A DNA stretch of 64,000 nt from Roridomyces roridus (GCA_029378245.1 JARKIF010000012.1:310001-374000); one strand, 5' to 3'; shown: positions 21,556 to 31,626, counted from the stretch's first letter. Numbers and translations are program-made. Notes: generated by a model not told the origin, from the letters alone.

Positions 21556-22338
21556 ATGCCGGACCTGAGTGCCCTGTGCGCCCTTGTTTCTCCCTCTCCA
21601 ACGATGTGCGACCACGTAGAAGAGATCACATTCAAGGTGAGAGTGCCAATGAAATTTTGACGAAAACTTGACACCCTGCGCTAGGTGGAGGATCGCATCT
21701 TCAAAGCCCCGCGCCATCTTTTCGAGCGTAATTCAGAAATCTTCGCGACAGTATTCACTCTGCCTGAGGTCGACAAGGAAGGCTGCAGCGCAGAGAATCC
21801 ATTTGTGCTGGAGGGTGTTCAAAGCGCCGACTTTGAGCAACTCGTCCAAGTTCTACGATCGATGTGAGGCAACACCAAAATAACCGAGCTAAAGCTTACG
21901 ATGTCCCGTCCCAGAGATACTGCAAAGAGTCCCGGTCTGCCGAAAGAAAGCTGGATCTCCGTCCTCAAATTGTCGACCTTGTGGTACTTCATCGACGCCC
22001 GAAATCTCGCCATCCAAGAGTTGGGCAAACAAACCATGGACAGCGTCGAGCGGATTTTACTGGCAAGGCGGTACGATGTATCCGTCTGGCTTCGCAGGGG
22101 TTACGCAGAGCTCGCGCGCCGTCCACGAGGACTTTCTGTAGAAGAAGCGGAGGCCATAGGGTTGATGACTGCGCTGAAGCTGTATCAGTCGCGAGAGGCT
22201 GCTTTGAGGAGCCACTACGCGGGCTATGAGTCGCCTGGCTTGGGATATATGGCGCCCTCTTTCCACCGCGCGGATGTTGATGTGATGTTCAAGGAAGAGT
22301 TTAGGTTGGCGGATCTTGCAAGTGCTACATATGTGTAG
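21556..22338 (+). CDS. BTB/POZ-domain protein 2
   Basis: Three exons (21,556-21,636, 21,685-21,863, 21,915-22,338) encode 227 residues. It is a tandem duplicate of BTB protein 1 with identical intron positions: [101 protein letters not shown], and the terminal [16 protein letters not shown]. Compared with copy 1, the proline-rich N-terminus is reduced to about 27 residues. The third exon uses the acceptor CCCGTCCCAG|A. The 300-bp spacer to copy 1 provides its promoter. Confidence 0.85.
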
Positions 22339-22599
22339 TGTCTGCACTTAGATAGATAACTTGAGGTCGGTCTGGGAGCCTGAATTTCTTCGAATTACTG
22401 GCGCGTTAGGCATGAATTTGGCATGAATTGGGTCAAGGAGCCATCGCGCCGTTTGATCCGGCTGCCGCTGATCATTGATGAGTTGTCTCTCAACCACCAC
22501 AACCACCACAATCTAACCTCGCTGCATTCCATCGGTAAGCGTTTAGATTTGGTGAACAAACGCGTCTAACTGTCAACATTTTGCCGTAGTCAATACGTA

Positions 22600-23010
22600 G
22601 CTGCCACTGAGATGGCCCTGCAGGGCCCTGCATTCCGACTCGGAGGCCCTGTCTCGGCGTTCTGTTGCCCCAATTGACAGACCTCGCTGGAGCGTCCCTC
22701 TCAAAAGCTCCGAGCCCATTGTTCAGCGCTCTCCTTGAAACCAACGATGCTCCTCCTTCTGCCCACGACTTCATTTCCCTTGCGCGCGCTCGCGGCAGAG
22801 ATCGTTGAGCTCCAGTCGCGTTTTAACGTGCTCAGGATAGGACGATATAGGCACTCAGATCTGCCAACACGAGGGCACGCTCCCTCCTCTTCGCCGCTTT
22901 CCGACACAGATCCTATCCCACATATCTACTTTCGGTTTTGCTGGAGATCCGACGTCAGCGCGGTGTGCGCTCGATGGAGGGCCGGGGCTCTCGGATGATA
23001 TCGAGACAAG
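22600..23010 (+). pseudogene. Degenerate 5' fragment of a coiled-coil F-box gene
   Basis: From about 22,690 the sequence parallels the start of F-box gene C (25,313 onward): the same CTCCGAGCCCATTG, TTGAAACCAACGATGCTCCT, CACGACTTCATTTCCC, GAGCTCCAGTCGCG, ACGAGGGC, CCTCTTCGCCGCTTTCCGAC and GCGGTGTGCGCTCGATGGAG blocks occur in order. Stop codons, deletions and frame changes interrupt it, and it ends shortly after the F-box. It lies just upstream of BVMO 1, with intact F-box gene C just downstream of that gene. Confidence 0.75.
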
Positions 23011-23079
23011 GTGACGAGCGCAGTGAAATGTCTGGGCAAGACGCCGTTTCATAGAAGTGAATCATGATGGGGCTCGGAA

Positions 23080-23214
23080 TACCGATTCATGGAACCACCA
23101 GACCCTTCTCGCCGACACTTCAGAGTCCGGGCGGGGTGTATGCAGTATTTAATGCGCTGCATGCATGGCGTAAGGTAGCAGCTCATCGCACCTCGTACAA
23201 CCAACAACAACGAA
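23080..23214 (+). promoter_or_regulatory. Promoter of BVMO 1, conserved with BVMO 2
   Basis: AGAGTCCGGGC and a GGGTG-(6-7 nt)-TATTTAATGC block (TATA-like element near 23,148) recur upstream of BVMO 2, read on the opposite strand near 36,870-36,915. The CACCTCGTACAAC leader just before the ATG is also shared. The duplication therefore included at least ~120 bp of promoter. Confidence 0.6.
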
Positions 23215-25140
23215 ATGGCGACTCAAGAAGGTGGTGTAGCCGTCCCCGACGCGACTATCCGACAAAAGTACATCGAAGAGAGAGAGAAGCGCAAGCGTCT
23301 GGACGGTCTCGGCCAATTCGTGCAACTCGCAACGTCCGACAAGTTCAAGTACCTGGCAGAAGATCCCTGGGCCGACCACGCTGCGCTCAACGCCCAGACT
23401 CCGCCCCTCAAAGACGGGGACGACATCAAATTCCTCGTCCAGGGAGCCGGGTATGGTGGCCTGACGTTCGCGGTCCAGCTCATCGAGGCGGGCTTCAAGG
23501 CGGCGGATATCCGGGTGGTCGATGAGGCAGGCGGTTTTGGTGGGACTTGGTACTGGAACCGCTATCCAGGCTTGATGTGCGACACCGAGAGCTACATCTA
23601 CATGCCGCTCCTCGAGGAGACTGGGTACATGCCGCGCTTCAAATACTCCTATGGGTCGGAGCTGCGGGAGCACGCGGAGAGGATCGCGAAGAAATGGGAG
23701 CTGACCGACAAGGCTTTGTTTCGGACGCGGTGCCACCATGCCACCTGGGACGATGTGGCGAAAAGATGGATCGTGCGGGCAACAGAAAAGAGAGGCCCCG
23801 CCGAACCTAGCAGGGAGATCCAGTTCAAGGCCCAGTACGTGTTCTTGGCGTGCGGGATTCTCAGCAGCCCGCAGATACCGCGGTTGCCGGGCTTCGAGAA
23901 ATTCCAAGGAGAGCATTTCCACACCTCGCGCTGGAACTACGATATCACCGGCGGGGACCCGGTCGACTGGACAATGGCGAAGCTGAAGGACAAGAGGGTG
24001 GGAGTGATCGGAACGGGCGCGACGGCGATACAGGCTGTCCCCGAATTGGCCAAGTGGGCCAAGCATCTGTACGTCTTCCAACGGACACCTTCAAGCGTCG
24101 ACGAGCGTGGCCAGCGCCCCACCGACCCTGACGAATGGGCTAACAAAATCGCCGCCAAACAGGGCTGGCAGCGCGCCCGGTTGCACAACTTCAGTAGGGT
24201 GTTGACGAATGTGCCGGTGGACGAGGATTTGGTTAACGATGGTTGGTGCTCGACGGATTCGTACTGCGCCGTCATTGGCGCGCCTGGTATTGTTCCGCCG
24301 GACAAGGTCTCCGATCACATAACCAGACTGCACAGTATGGATCTCGAGCGCGCAGAGAGGGTTCGGCAGCGGACGACCGACGTGGTCAAGGACCCCGACA
24401 CCGCGGCAAAGCTCAAGGCGTGGTATCCCGCTTGGTGCAAACGCCCCACGTTTCATGACGACTACCTCCCGACCTTCAATCAGCCAAACGTGACTCTCGT
24501 GGACACGAATGGCAAGGGCCTGGATGCGGTCACGGAACAGGGGGTTATGGCGAATGGGACCGAGTATCCAATCGATGTGCTCATCCTCAGCACCGGTTAC
24601 TCGGTAAATGTGGGGGACGACAGCGGTAGCCCAGGGAGCCGCGCAGGATTGAAGGTCTTCGGCCGTGATGGGCTGTCGATGGACGAGAAATGGATCCGGG
24701 AGGGCGCGGGGACACTGCACGGCATGGCGACCCACGGGTTCCCGAATTTGTTCTTCCCTGGACCAAGTCAAGTCGGGCTAACGGCCAACTTTACGCATAT
24801 GCTCTCTTCGCTGGCCTTCCACGTCGCAAACGTCCTGGCCGACGCAGAACGGCGTGTGGACCACACCGAGCGGGTCACAGTCGAAGTGACCAAAGAGGCA
24901 GAGGAGGCATACACGATGGAGGTTCTGATGAGAACGGCGTGGTTTGCGGGGTTTGGAGGCTGTACTCCGGGATATCTGAACATGGAGGGCGCGCGGGATA
25001 ATGAGACTGACTCGCAGGTGTTGATGAAGGCTGCAAGAGGAGCGCCGTGGGGAGAGGGTATGGTCAAGTTTGAGGAGATGCTCGAAGCTTGGAGGGCTGA
25101 TGGCAAATTGGAGGGGTTGCGGATCGAAGGGAATTATTAA
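23215..25140 (+). CDS. Baeyer-Villiger monooxygenase 1 (FAD/NADPH, class B flavoprotein)
   Basis: This single exon encodes 641 residues. It should oxidise a ketone to an ester or lactone using NADPH, FAD and O2. Visible motifs: a ~70-residue N-terminal extension, FAD Rossmann motif GAGYGG (residues 77-82), the BVMO-type GGTWYWNRYPG (109-119) with CDTESYIYMPLLEETGYMP, the fingerprint FQGEHFHTSRW (230-240, pattern FxGxxxHxxxW), and the NADPH Rossmann motif GTGATA (266-271) followed by VFQRTPSSVDERGQRPT. The long N-terminal extension recalls the cyclopentadecanone/cyclododecanone-type and fungal type I enzymes. Natural substrate unknown. A close paralogue, about 90% identical by eye, lies inverted at 34,909-36,834. 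Confidence 0.9.
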   Translation: MATQEGGVAVPDATIRQKYIEEREKRKRLDGLGQFVQLATSDKFKYLAEDPWADHAALNAQTPPLKDGDDIKFLVQGAGYGGLTFAVQLIEAGFKAADIRVVDEAGGFGGTWYWNRYPGLMCDTESYIYMPLLEETGYMPRFKYSYGSELREHAERIAKKWELTDKALFRTRCHHATWDDVAKRWIVRATEKRGPAEPSREIQFKAQYVFLACGILSSPQIPRLPGFEKFQGEHFHTSRWNYDITGGDPVDWTMAKLKDKRVGVIGTGATAIQAVPELAKWAKHLYVFQRTPSSVDERGQRPTDPDEWANKIAAKQGWQRARLHNFSRVLTNVPVDEDLVNDGWCSTDSYCAVIGAPGIVPPDKVSDHITRLHSMDLERAERVRQRTTDVVKDPDTAAKLKAWYPAWCKRPTFHDDYLPTFNQPNVTLVDTNGKGLDAVTEQGVMANGTEYPIDVLILSTGYSVNVGDDSGSPGSRAGLKVFGRDGLSMDEKWIREGAGTLHGMATHGFPNLFFPGPSQVGLTANFTHMLSSLAFHVANVLADAERRVDHTERVTVEVTKEAEEAYTMEVLMRTAWFAGFGGCTPGYLNMEGARDNETDSQVLMKAARGAPWGEGMVKFEEMLEAWRADGKLEGLRIEGNY

Positions 25141-25291
25141 CTACTGTGTTTGGTTCGATTGAATGAATCTGTAACGCGTTTCTCCGGTGTCTTGCGAGCG
25201 ACTTGGGCAGAAACCGGCCACAAGTACTCGGGAATCAAACGCGAACAAATATTTCAGCAGTCCCGCCACCATCAAGCCACCTGCGACTGGG

Positions 25292-26746
25292 ATGGCTTTA
25301 CATTCGGAACGCCCTCTCTTTCCGAGCCCATTGTCCAGCACCTTTCTTGAAACCAACGATGCTCCTGTGGAGTCCCAGATCCCTTCTGTTCGCGACTTCA
25401 TTTCCCGTGCGCGGACCCAAAAGACCCGTCTCGCCGAGGAGATCGCGCAGCTCCAGTCACGTTTGAACGTACTCTATCTTGAGCACGATGAGCTAGACGC
25501 TCAGATCCTCCAACACGAGGGCGTGCTTTCTCCTCTTCGCCGCTTTCCGACAGAGATTCTGTCTCTCATATTCACTTTCGCTTTCACGCGAGATCCGACC
25601 CGTTCCTTCAAGCAAGACTTGGAGCCGTGGATCGTCAGTGCGGTGTGCGCTCGATGGAGGGCAGTCGTGCTATTGTCCCCCACTTTCTGGACCACAATAA
25701 ACAGTTACGACTCGCACTTCACGCTCTCCAATCTCACAACTCAGCTCAGTCGGTCCGGGAATCTCCCATTGACACTCCACTTCACCTACGAGGTGAATAA
25801 CTCGGCCGCGTTCCATCTGCTGCTACAGCACTGTGCGCGTTGGAAAACCATTCACCTGACTATTTCGCAAGAATTGTATTCTTCTATCCAACGCACCTCA
25901 CCTCACTTTCCCGTCCTTCGAAAAGTCAAGCTCGAGATCCACTTCGATGGGATCCATTCAGGGTTTTCGGATGTTTTCAGCAATGCACCCGAATTAGAGG
26001 ATTTTTTTGTCGACGGGTACCCCTACAGCTCTACTATCGCCCTAGATCTACCGTGGCCGCAATTGACGAAATATTCGTCAGCGAATCAAGAGTGGGGCCA
26101 GCTTTCGACGCTAGCTTCCGCTGTGCATCTCGTAGAATGTACGTTGGACATGAGCGAAGAGGAAAAGCCCGCCAATTTAGACATCCCGGTCATGCTATTC
26201 CCCACTCTCCTTCGACTCTCCGTTTCACATCACACACTCCTGGCCTACTTCCAGGCACCCGTTCTCGCGGAATTATATTGCCACAGTTACGAATACAGGA
26301 GTGCTCTCGACGAACACGCACTTCTCCGTTGGCTCCCTCGTACATTGAGACGATTGGTGCTGGAGAGTCCTGATCGTGACATGGTTCCCTCACCGTATCT
26401 CGACTTGATCAGCATCGTGCAAGCACTCCCCAAGCTCGAAGCTTTGGGCTGTTTTGACCCTTGCAGCCTCGACAATATATCTCGATTTCTGGGTTCCGCT
26501 GCTGCGCGGTCGCCTGCCCTCGAACGACTTTCGATCGTAATTCAAATCGGTACTGCAGGTCTGTTCGAAATATTGGAAGCGGTAGATTGGGAGAACGTCC
26601 GCCTGCGAAAATTGGTCTTCCAACTCTCTGGAACAAAGCCAATACTTGTACCGGAGTCACTTCGAGATCGAGGCGTTGAATTGCAAGGATCTGCCGGCTT
26701 GTTTTACGATAGTTTGGTACCCGAGAACTTGCGTCTAAAACGTTGA
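25292..26746 (+). CDS. F-box/LRR-like protein C, coiled-coil type
   Basis: This intronless gene encodes 484 residues. The N-terminus MALHSERPLFPSPLSS leads into FLETNDAPVESQIPSVRDFISRAR, a coiled coil (TRLAEEIAQLQSRLNVLYLEHDELDAQI in heptads), then the F-box core VLSPLRRFPTEILSLIF and WIVSAVCARWRAVVLLSPTFWTTI, followed by leucine-rich segments (FPTLLRLSVSHHTLLAYF, LPRTLRRLVLESP) and a C-terminus ending LVPENLRLKR. It is probably an SCF adaptor. The ATG at 25,292 is the first in frame; upstream sequence lacks a Met. The fragment at 22.6-23.0 kb is a broken relative. It follows BVMO 1 by about 150 bp in the same orientation. Confidence 0.85.
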   Translation: MALHSERPLFPSPLSSTFLETNDAPVESQIPSVRDFISRARTQKTRLAEEIAQLQSRLNVLYLEHDELDAQILQHEGVLSPLRRFPTEILSLIFTFAFTRDPTRSFKQDLEPWIVSAVCARWRAVVLLSPTFWTTINSYDSHFTLSNLTTQLSRSGNLPLTLHFTYEVNNSAAFHLLLQHCARWKTIHLTISQELYSSIQRTSPHFPVLRKVKLEIHFDGIHSGFSDVFSNAPELEDFFVDGYPYSSTIALDLPWPQLTKYSSANQEWGQLSTLASAVHLVECTLDMSEEEKPANLDIPVMLFPTLLRLSVSHHTLLAYFQAPVLAELYCHSYEYRSALDEHALLRWLPRTLRRLVLESPDRDMVPSPYLDLISIVQALPKLEALGCFDPCSLDNISRFLGSAAARSPALERLSIVIQIGTAGLFEILEAVDWENVRLRKLVFQLSGTKPILVPESLRDRGVELQGSAGLFYDSLVPENLRLKR

Positions 26747-26839
26747 TGTTGTCGAGTCGAGCTCAATGAAAACCATCTTACATTCTGAACTACACAACGT
26801 GATAAGGCGTAAGGTTGAAATCAACAACGCGTCGGCTGT

Positions 26840-27735
26840 TCAAATCTGAATTGTCCCTTCTCCGTCTGTGATGGTGGAAACACGCCAGGCGGCAGTCGGA
26901 ACTGTAACGGTGACTGGCGCGGTGCCGTGAGTGGCAACGGCTTTGCGATAAATCACATATGCGGCAAAGAACACTAAAAAGTGGTCAGGCGATCTCAAAA
27001 GGTCAGCAGAGAGAAAACCCTCACAGGTAACAAAAAGGAGTCCGATGAATACGTTGATTGTAGTTAAAAAGCCACAGCTGTTGGTGTAACCCCAGTCGCA
27101 AGCATGGTGGTTCACGGGCGAAATGCCGATCATGAAAACTGGGTGTACAGGTGAGTTGGAGGTTGTGCGAATGGAGGAATTGAACGTACCAATCCAAACA
27201 CACGCCAAAGCACAGAGGATACGGACCTGGACTATGGTGCGCGACAACTTCCAATCAGGCCTGCGACGCCCTGCGTACAGCCTAGATGGAATGAGTATCC
27301 TTTACCGAATGAAGTTGGGTAAATAATAATCACAGGAGTGCCAAGAGGGTGATCGTTACGTCGGTCCAGATGGACACAAAGATGAGAGGGATGCCTGGCA
27401 CAAACTAAACAGAGGATATCATGGGTTGTAATCACGTACTGTGCCCCTCCGGGTACCAGCTGACGCTCATTTTCACGACGGAGAGAATGAAGATAAGGAC
27501 GCAAAGACTGATCGCGACTGAGCAGCGGCGTTAGCAAGACGCAGCCTGAGGCCTGAGGGTGCACACCGATAAAGAGAGCGAGCTTGGCCTTGTGAATGTG
27601 CTTCTTGACATGGTCTTCCTTGGTCCACAACTCTGCCGAACATCTAGCACAGAAATGCTGGGCGCTGGCCGGGTCAGCAGGGTGCTGCTCGTTGGTTGTG
27701 GCAAGAAGGGGCTGAGTTACGCTATCCTCGGCCAT
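26840..27735 (-). CDS. CxxC four-helix membrane protein, family copy 1
   Basis: I do not recognise this family. At least six short exons join into about 210 residues: MAEDSVTQPLLATTNEQHP..., a CARC (CxxC) motif at about residue 30, a basic segment KKHIHKAKLALFI entering TM1 (VAISLCVLIFILSVVKMSV), TM2 (SIPLIFVSIWTDVTITLLALLL), a basic loop YAGRRR, TM3 (VRILCALACVWIGVFMIGI), a short loop with Cys residues (CDWGYTNSCG), TM4 (FFAAYVIYRKAVATHGT) and a soluble tail. Introns fall at the same positions and phases as in the copy at 29,700 (A|GC before the IPLI or ILML helix, CT|G or CT|C before LY-GRRR), which strongly supports the models. Divergent from copy 2. Confidence 0.7.
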
Positions 27736-28339
27736 TGGTGCGGAATGAAAGTGGGAAAGGTGGAAGCCGTATCGGGTGGCTTTTCAAGGCCGTGCGCAGT
27801 CGACTGCGTATGATAACACCATCTCTGACTGAACTACGGAATGATCTGAATACCGCGTTTTCTTTGTGTCGCGGATGTCACTGCGGAATCACCACACTTC
27901 TCTCCATGGGCTCTTGGCGGTATCTTGGCGGAATTGAGACTCGCAGCTTTGTTTTCGATACCAATCCTGGATTTCCTGTTGCACCGTACGCGTGCGGCGT
28001 CGTGGAGAACCCGGTGGAAAATTTGGTTGAGAAGTCAGAGCAGTGCCATAGCAGTCGAGACCTTTTCGAGGCTGAAACTGGGAAGATGATGCTCGGACAA
28101 TAAAAGCCGTCGAGACACTGCAGAACGGGAGATGGAGGTAGCAGGAATCAGGATGGCGATCAACTTGAACGTGATCGCCGCGAGTCACATCTCTCTTCGC
28201 TTTCACCTTTCACCACCCCGAGCTAAGAGCCGTTTGAATCCCTTTCGCCGCAGTCATCTTGCGGACTCGCCTGCTCACTGCTACACTCACCAGAACTTAC
28301 CTCCTTGTGTAACAAGTTCGACAGCTTCACGACTGCCCA

Positions 28340-28520
28340 CCTAGTGTTGCCGCGGTCCGGTTTTGTTCGGTTCGGGGCCAAATTTTTCGAACCCCGAACC
28401 GCACCTACGGTTCGGTTCGCCAAAATCTCCGAACCCCGGACCGCACCTGGGGTTCGGTGCGCCGCAGGTTCGGTCTGGGGTTCGAACAGGTTCGCTGAGG
28501 TTCGAACCTATTTTTTCAGC
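28340..28520. repeat. GGTTCGG-type palindromic low-complexity repeat, block 1
   Basis: The block is dense with GGTTCGG and its complement CCGAACC in both orientations (for example GAACCCCGAACCGCACC, GGGGTTCGGTGCG, CAGGTTCGCTGAGGTTCGAAC). It can fold into many alternative hairpins. A related block lies at 29,210-29,390. There is no coding potential that I trust. Confidence 0.7.
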
Positions 28521-28819
28521 CTGCAAAAAATCAACCATGCAAAGCCTGATGCAAATATGTTGGCAGCGTGGGTTCAAATAGAAAGTGAATATAAGCAACA
28601 CTGGCCCCAGAGTTCCTGTCTCAGGGTTGTGTTCAATGGCGTGCTGGAGTGCATGAAGATGAGGGAGATGATCAAGTCTGTTCAGCAGTTGTATTGATTT
28701 CGCATATCACCGTTGAGGCAGATTTGTTGCTGCCGGTGCCTCTATCAAAGAATGTTCCAATCACATGTTGCTGAGCCTGCCGAGCATGCAATAGCATGGC
28801 TCCTGTGTGTACTATCAAT

Positions 28820-29110
28820 AGGGGAGGTCAGAGTGGAGGAAACATCATCGATTCTGAATCGATTCTCATGTCGGAACTCGGTCGATTCTTGACCGAGTTT
28901 CGATCGAGTTTCGATTCTGAGTTCCGAAACGGATGTAGTTCCTCCTCGGGAGGAGGAACATCGATTCTGTTCGTAACTCAGAATCGATTCTGCTTCGATT
29001 CTGGCTTCGGAACTCGTGTTTCCGAGTATTTGGTCCAAAGAATCGAAGCAGTTCCGAAGTCAGAATCGATGCGAGAATCGACTCGTTTCGTTCCACTCTG
29101 ACCTCCCCTA
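28820..29110. mobile_element. ~290-bp MITE-like element rich in TCGATTCT repeats
   Basis: The ends are inverted copies of AGGGGAGGTCAGAGTGGA (28,820-28,837 and 29,092-29,109), with TA or AAT available on both sides as a target duplication. The interior repeats GAATCGATTCT, CGATTCTG and GGAACTCGG in both orientations and has a central TTCCTCCTCGGGAGGAGGAA palindrome around 28,941-28,960, so the transcript would fold into one long hairpin. No transposase is present. Confidence 0.65.
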
Positions 29111-29209
29111 ATGCCTATTGACAGCAGATGATGCCGATGTTACCCGAAATCACCTGCAACTGGAGCCGAAGCATTAAAAAGTTGTATCTTGGTGATCTGA
29201 ATCGACTGA

Positions 29210-29390
29210 TTCGGGCACGGGTTCGGACAGGTTCGCACCGGTGCGCACAGGTTCAAAATTCTTCAAATTCTTTGAACCCCGAACCGCACCTCAGGTCCGG
29301 TGCAGGTTCGGCCCCTCCCATCGAACCGCACCGCGGGTCCGGTTCGGGGTTCGCACAGGTTCGGATCGGTTCTGAACCGAACATCGGCAT
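29210..29390. repeat. GGTTCGG-type palindromic low-complexity repeat, block 2
   Basis: Same word set as block 1 (CGGGTTCGGACAGGTTCGCAC, GAACCCCGAACCGCACCTC, CGGTTCGGGGTTCGCACAGG, broken into short words here). Blocks 1 and 2 flank the TCGATTCT element almost symmetrically. Confidence 0.65.
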
Positions 29391-29699
29391 TACTATGCCC
29401 ACCGCACAGTCTGAGACAGTCTGCGAAAGATCTGACGGTCGACCCTGGCAACTCTTCGCAATAATCAGTTGAATACTCAAAGGAAGGCAGATCTGCGCGA
29501 ATGCTGGTTACGGAACAGCAAAGGCGGACGTTGCCCAACGACCGACGCTGCCTACACGCTGTACATCGAATCTTGCAGATTAGCGCCCACTCCCTTACAA
29601 CCGTGTCTGCCACGCACAGCCAACCGTATATTTAATGCGGAGCCGTAGTTCCTTTGAATCTATATCCTCCTCTGCACGTCTCCACCAAAGTCTTTGAAC

Positions 29700-30646
29700 A
29701 TGGACTCTGCTTCCCAGCCGCTTTTACCAACCGAATCTGCCGCCAGCGAGTCTGCGTCGGCTGTGCCGCATCTGATACCAAATGGTCCTCAGCCCCAACC
29801 TTTCTGCGCGAGGTGCACTGCTGAATTGAAGATCCACGAAGGTGTTCGGCTCGGAGACCCCAAGAAATCCAACCTCAGACTCATCTGTATCTTTGGTACG
29901 CATCGCATCTGCTTTCGGTTTCACGGTCCGCCATCGAGACTTACGTCGCCTTACATAGTCGCCATGTTCATTAGCTTTCTAATGTTCATCTTCTCCATCG
30001 TGTCAATGTCCAGTGCCGGCCAATTCCACTCCTCAAGTACGTTCCTTCTTTGCCTTCGCCGTTCGGGACAAATTCTGAGTCATTGGAAAGGCATACTCAT
30101 GCTTTTCGTGAATCTGTGGACTGTAGTCACGGAAGTTTGGCTGGGAATCCTGTAGGCCGGAGTATGAGTATGATCCGAGCGTCAACTGACCTATTGCAGC
30201 TTATACATGGGGAGGAGGAGGTACCTATTAGGCCGGACAAGTATCCAAATCTACATCCTCTGCGCCCTGGCTGGTTCCTGGTTGAGTGAGCAATTTTATC
30301 GATGCAAGTTGGCCTGCTAATATCCTCCAGTTTTCATGATCGCCATGCTAGCAAAAAATCATAATGCATGCACTGGATGGGGACCTACCGGGGTGTCCTG
30401 TGGAATGTTCACGACGACTCACGTCCTGTCCTGGTTCCTCATTGCGACCTGTGCGTATTCTTCAACTCTTTCTCTCCAATCAACCTCATTTATCCAGTAT
30501 GCGCGGCGGTGTACGCAACGTATCTAAGGGCCGTCGCGCTTCATGGCACTAATCTAGTGGCTGTTGAAGCCCCACCGCCCCTCGTCGAAGCGTGGCGACT
30601 TTCTAATATTGACGATGCGGTAGAAATGGGCGGAATAGTGATATGA
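29700..30646 (+). CDS. CxxC four-helix membrane protein, family copy 2
   Basis: Six exons give about 210 residues. The N-terminus MDSASQPLLPTESAA leads to FCARCTAEL (CxxC near residue 37), then LRLICIFG|VAMFISFLMFIFSIVSMS (TM1), SS|ILMLFVNLWTVVTEVWLGIL|LYMGRRR (TM2 and basic loop), IQIYILCALAGSWL|IFMIAML (TM3), a loop ACTGWGPTGVSCG corresponding to the Cys loop of copy 1, TM4 (HVLSWFLIAT|LCAAVYATYLRAVALHGT) and a tail ending GGIVI. Five introns agree in position with copy 1. Copies 1 and 2 are divergent, with ~2 kb of repeats between them. Cellular location and role are unknown; the cytosolic CxxC, basic loop and four helices are what the sequence shows. Confidence 0.7.
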
Positions 30647-30789
30647 GCTCGAGCCATTATTCTGTGTGTATCAGTAGCCTCTCATTTCGGATATGTCTGT
30701 TTTTCGCTCATCGACAGCATCTCGGATCATTTGATCCGGCCGTCCACTTCTTGTTCCGTACCCTCAGCATCTCCTCCTCTTCTCGATCT

Positions 30790-31020
30790 CACTGGCAGAA
30801 TGTCTGAACAGCAGGAGTCTAGCTTCCCGTTTCCATGCCCGCCTCCGGCGACTACTAGTACTCATTGAATTCTTTCTGGCAACCACCAGCGACAGATCTT
30901 CAAAGGCTATACTATGGTGAATCCCTTCAATACAGCCCTGGTTGATATCTTCCCGGATGCACACTTGCCTATAATATGGCCCTCTTTCCTTCCTGACGAG
31001 GCCTCAAAGTAGTATCTCTA
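30790..31020 (+). other. Short open segments of uncertain status upstream of family copy 3
   Basis: An ATG at about 30,800 opens MSEQQESSFPFPCPPPATTS and stops soon after. A possible 35-nt intron would join it to a further ~17 codons. It does not resemble the N-terminus of copies 1 and 2. It could be a remnant or a tiny gene; I cannot decide. Confidence 0.2.
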
Positions 31021-31079
31021 CCCCTCAGATTTTGTCTCTCGCTTTTTCGGTATTTCGTGTCATTTCTCATGCGGTGGAT

Positions 31080-31626
31080 CGGGGCTCAAATTGCACCAGA
31101 CCATGACTGGTCTCTCGCTCGTTCAAACAGCTAGTGCCTGGAGACTACGCTCAGCAAGTATGTTCTCCCGTGCATCCAGAGATGCTCTGTCTGAATTTCC
31201 TGAATCAGATACCCTTGCGGTATATTTCATTGCCCTTTGGCTGCTGATAACTGTCGTGTGGCTCGGAACTCTGTGAGCTCTCAGATGCACATTGGACCCA
31301 GATTCTAAACTACGCAGATTATCCAGGGGAAATCGGTATCAGCAAGGTGCAATCCACACCCATATCATCTGCGGACTGGCTTGCTTCTGGATATTATTTG
31401 TGGTTGCCATTGTGGCTGAAGATAGCAGCGTTTGCAGTCCCAGCAAGTTGTCTTGCGGCCTGTTAACGGTACTCCGCATCCTCTCATGGCTCCCCATCGT
31501 AACTGGTGAGTTTTGCAATCTTGACGCAGTGGCCGACCACGATCCTCAGTGTTCGTTGCTGTATATGCAACCTACCGAAGAGCTGTTGTTCTAGATGAGA
31601 CTCGGGCGGTCCTCATAGAAGTGTAA
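31080..31626 (+). pseudogene. CxxC four-helix membrane protein, family copy 3 (5' part lost)
   Basis: The 3' two-thirds are recognisable and still open when spliced: TLAVYFIALWLLITVVWLGTL (TM2), LSRGNRYQQGAIHTHIICGLACFWILFVVAIVAE (TM3, in sub-blocks), a Cys loop (VCSPSKLSCG), LLTVLRILSWLPIVT|VFVAVYATYRRAVVLDETRAV, and a stop at about 31,624. The intron inside TM3 of copies 1 and 2 is absent here, a precise intron loss. No counterpart of the N-terminal CxxC exon or TM1 is convincing, although RYFVSFLM near 31,050 may be a trace. It is either a truncated gene or one with a replaced 5' end. Confidence 0.5.

Noticed and set aside
28480..28510. GGTTCGAAC motifs resembling tRNA B boxes
   Set aside because: They belong to the repetitive GGTTCGG block; no A box or cloverleaf can be formed.
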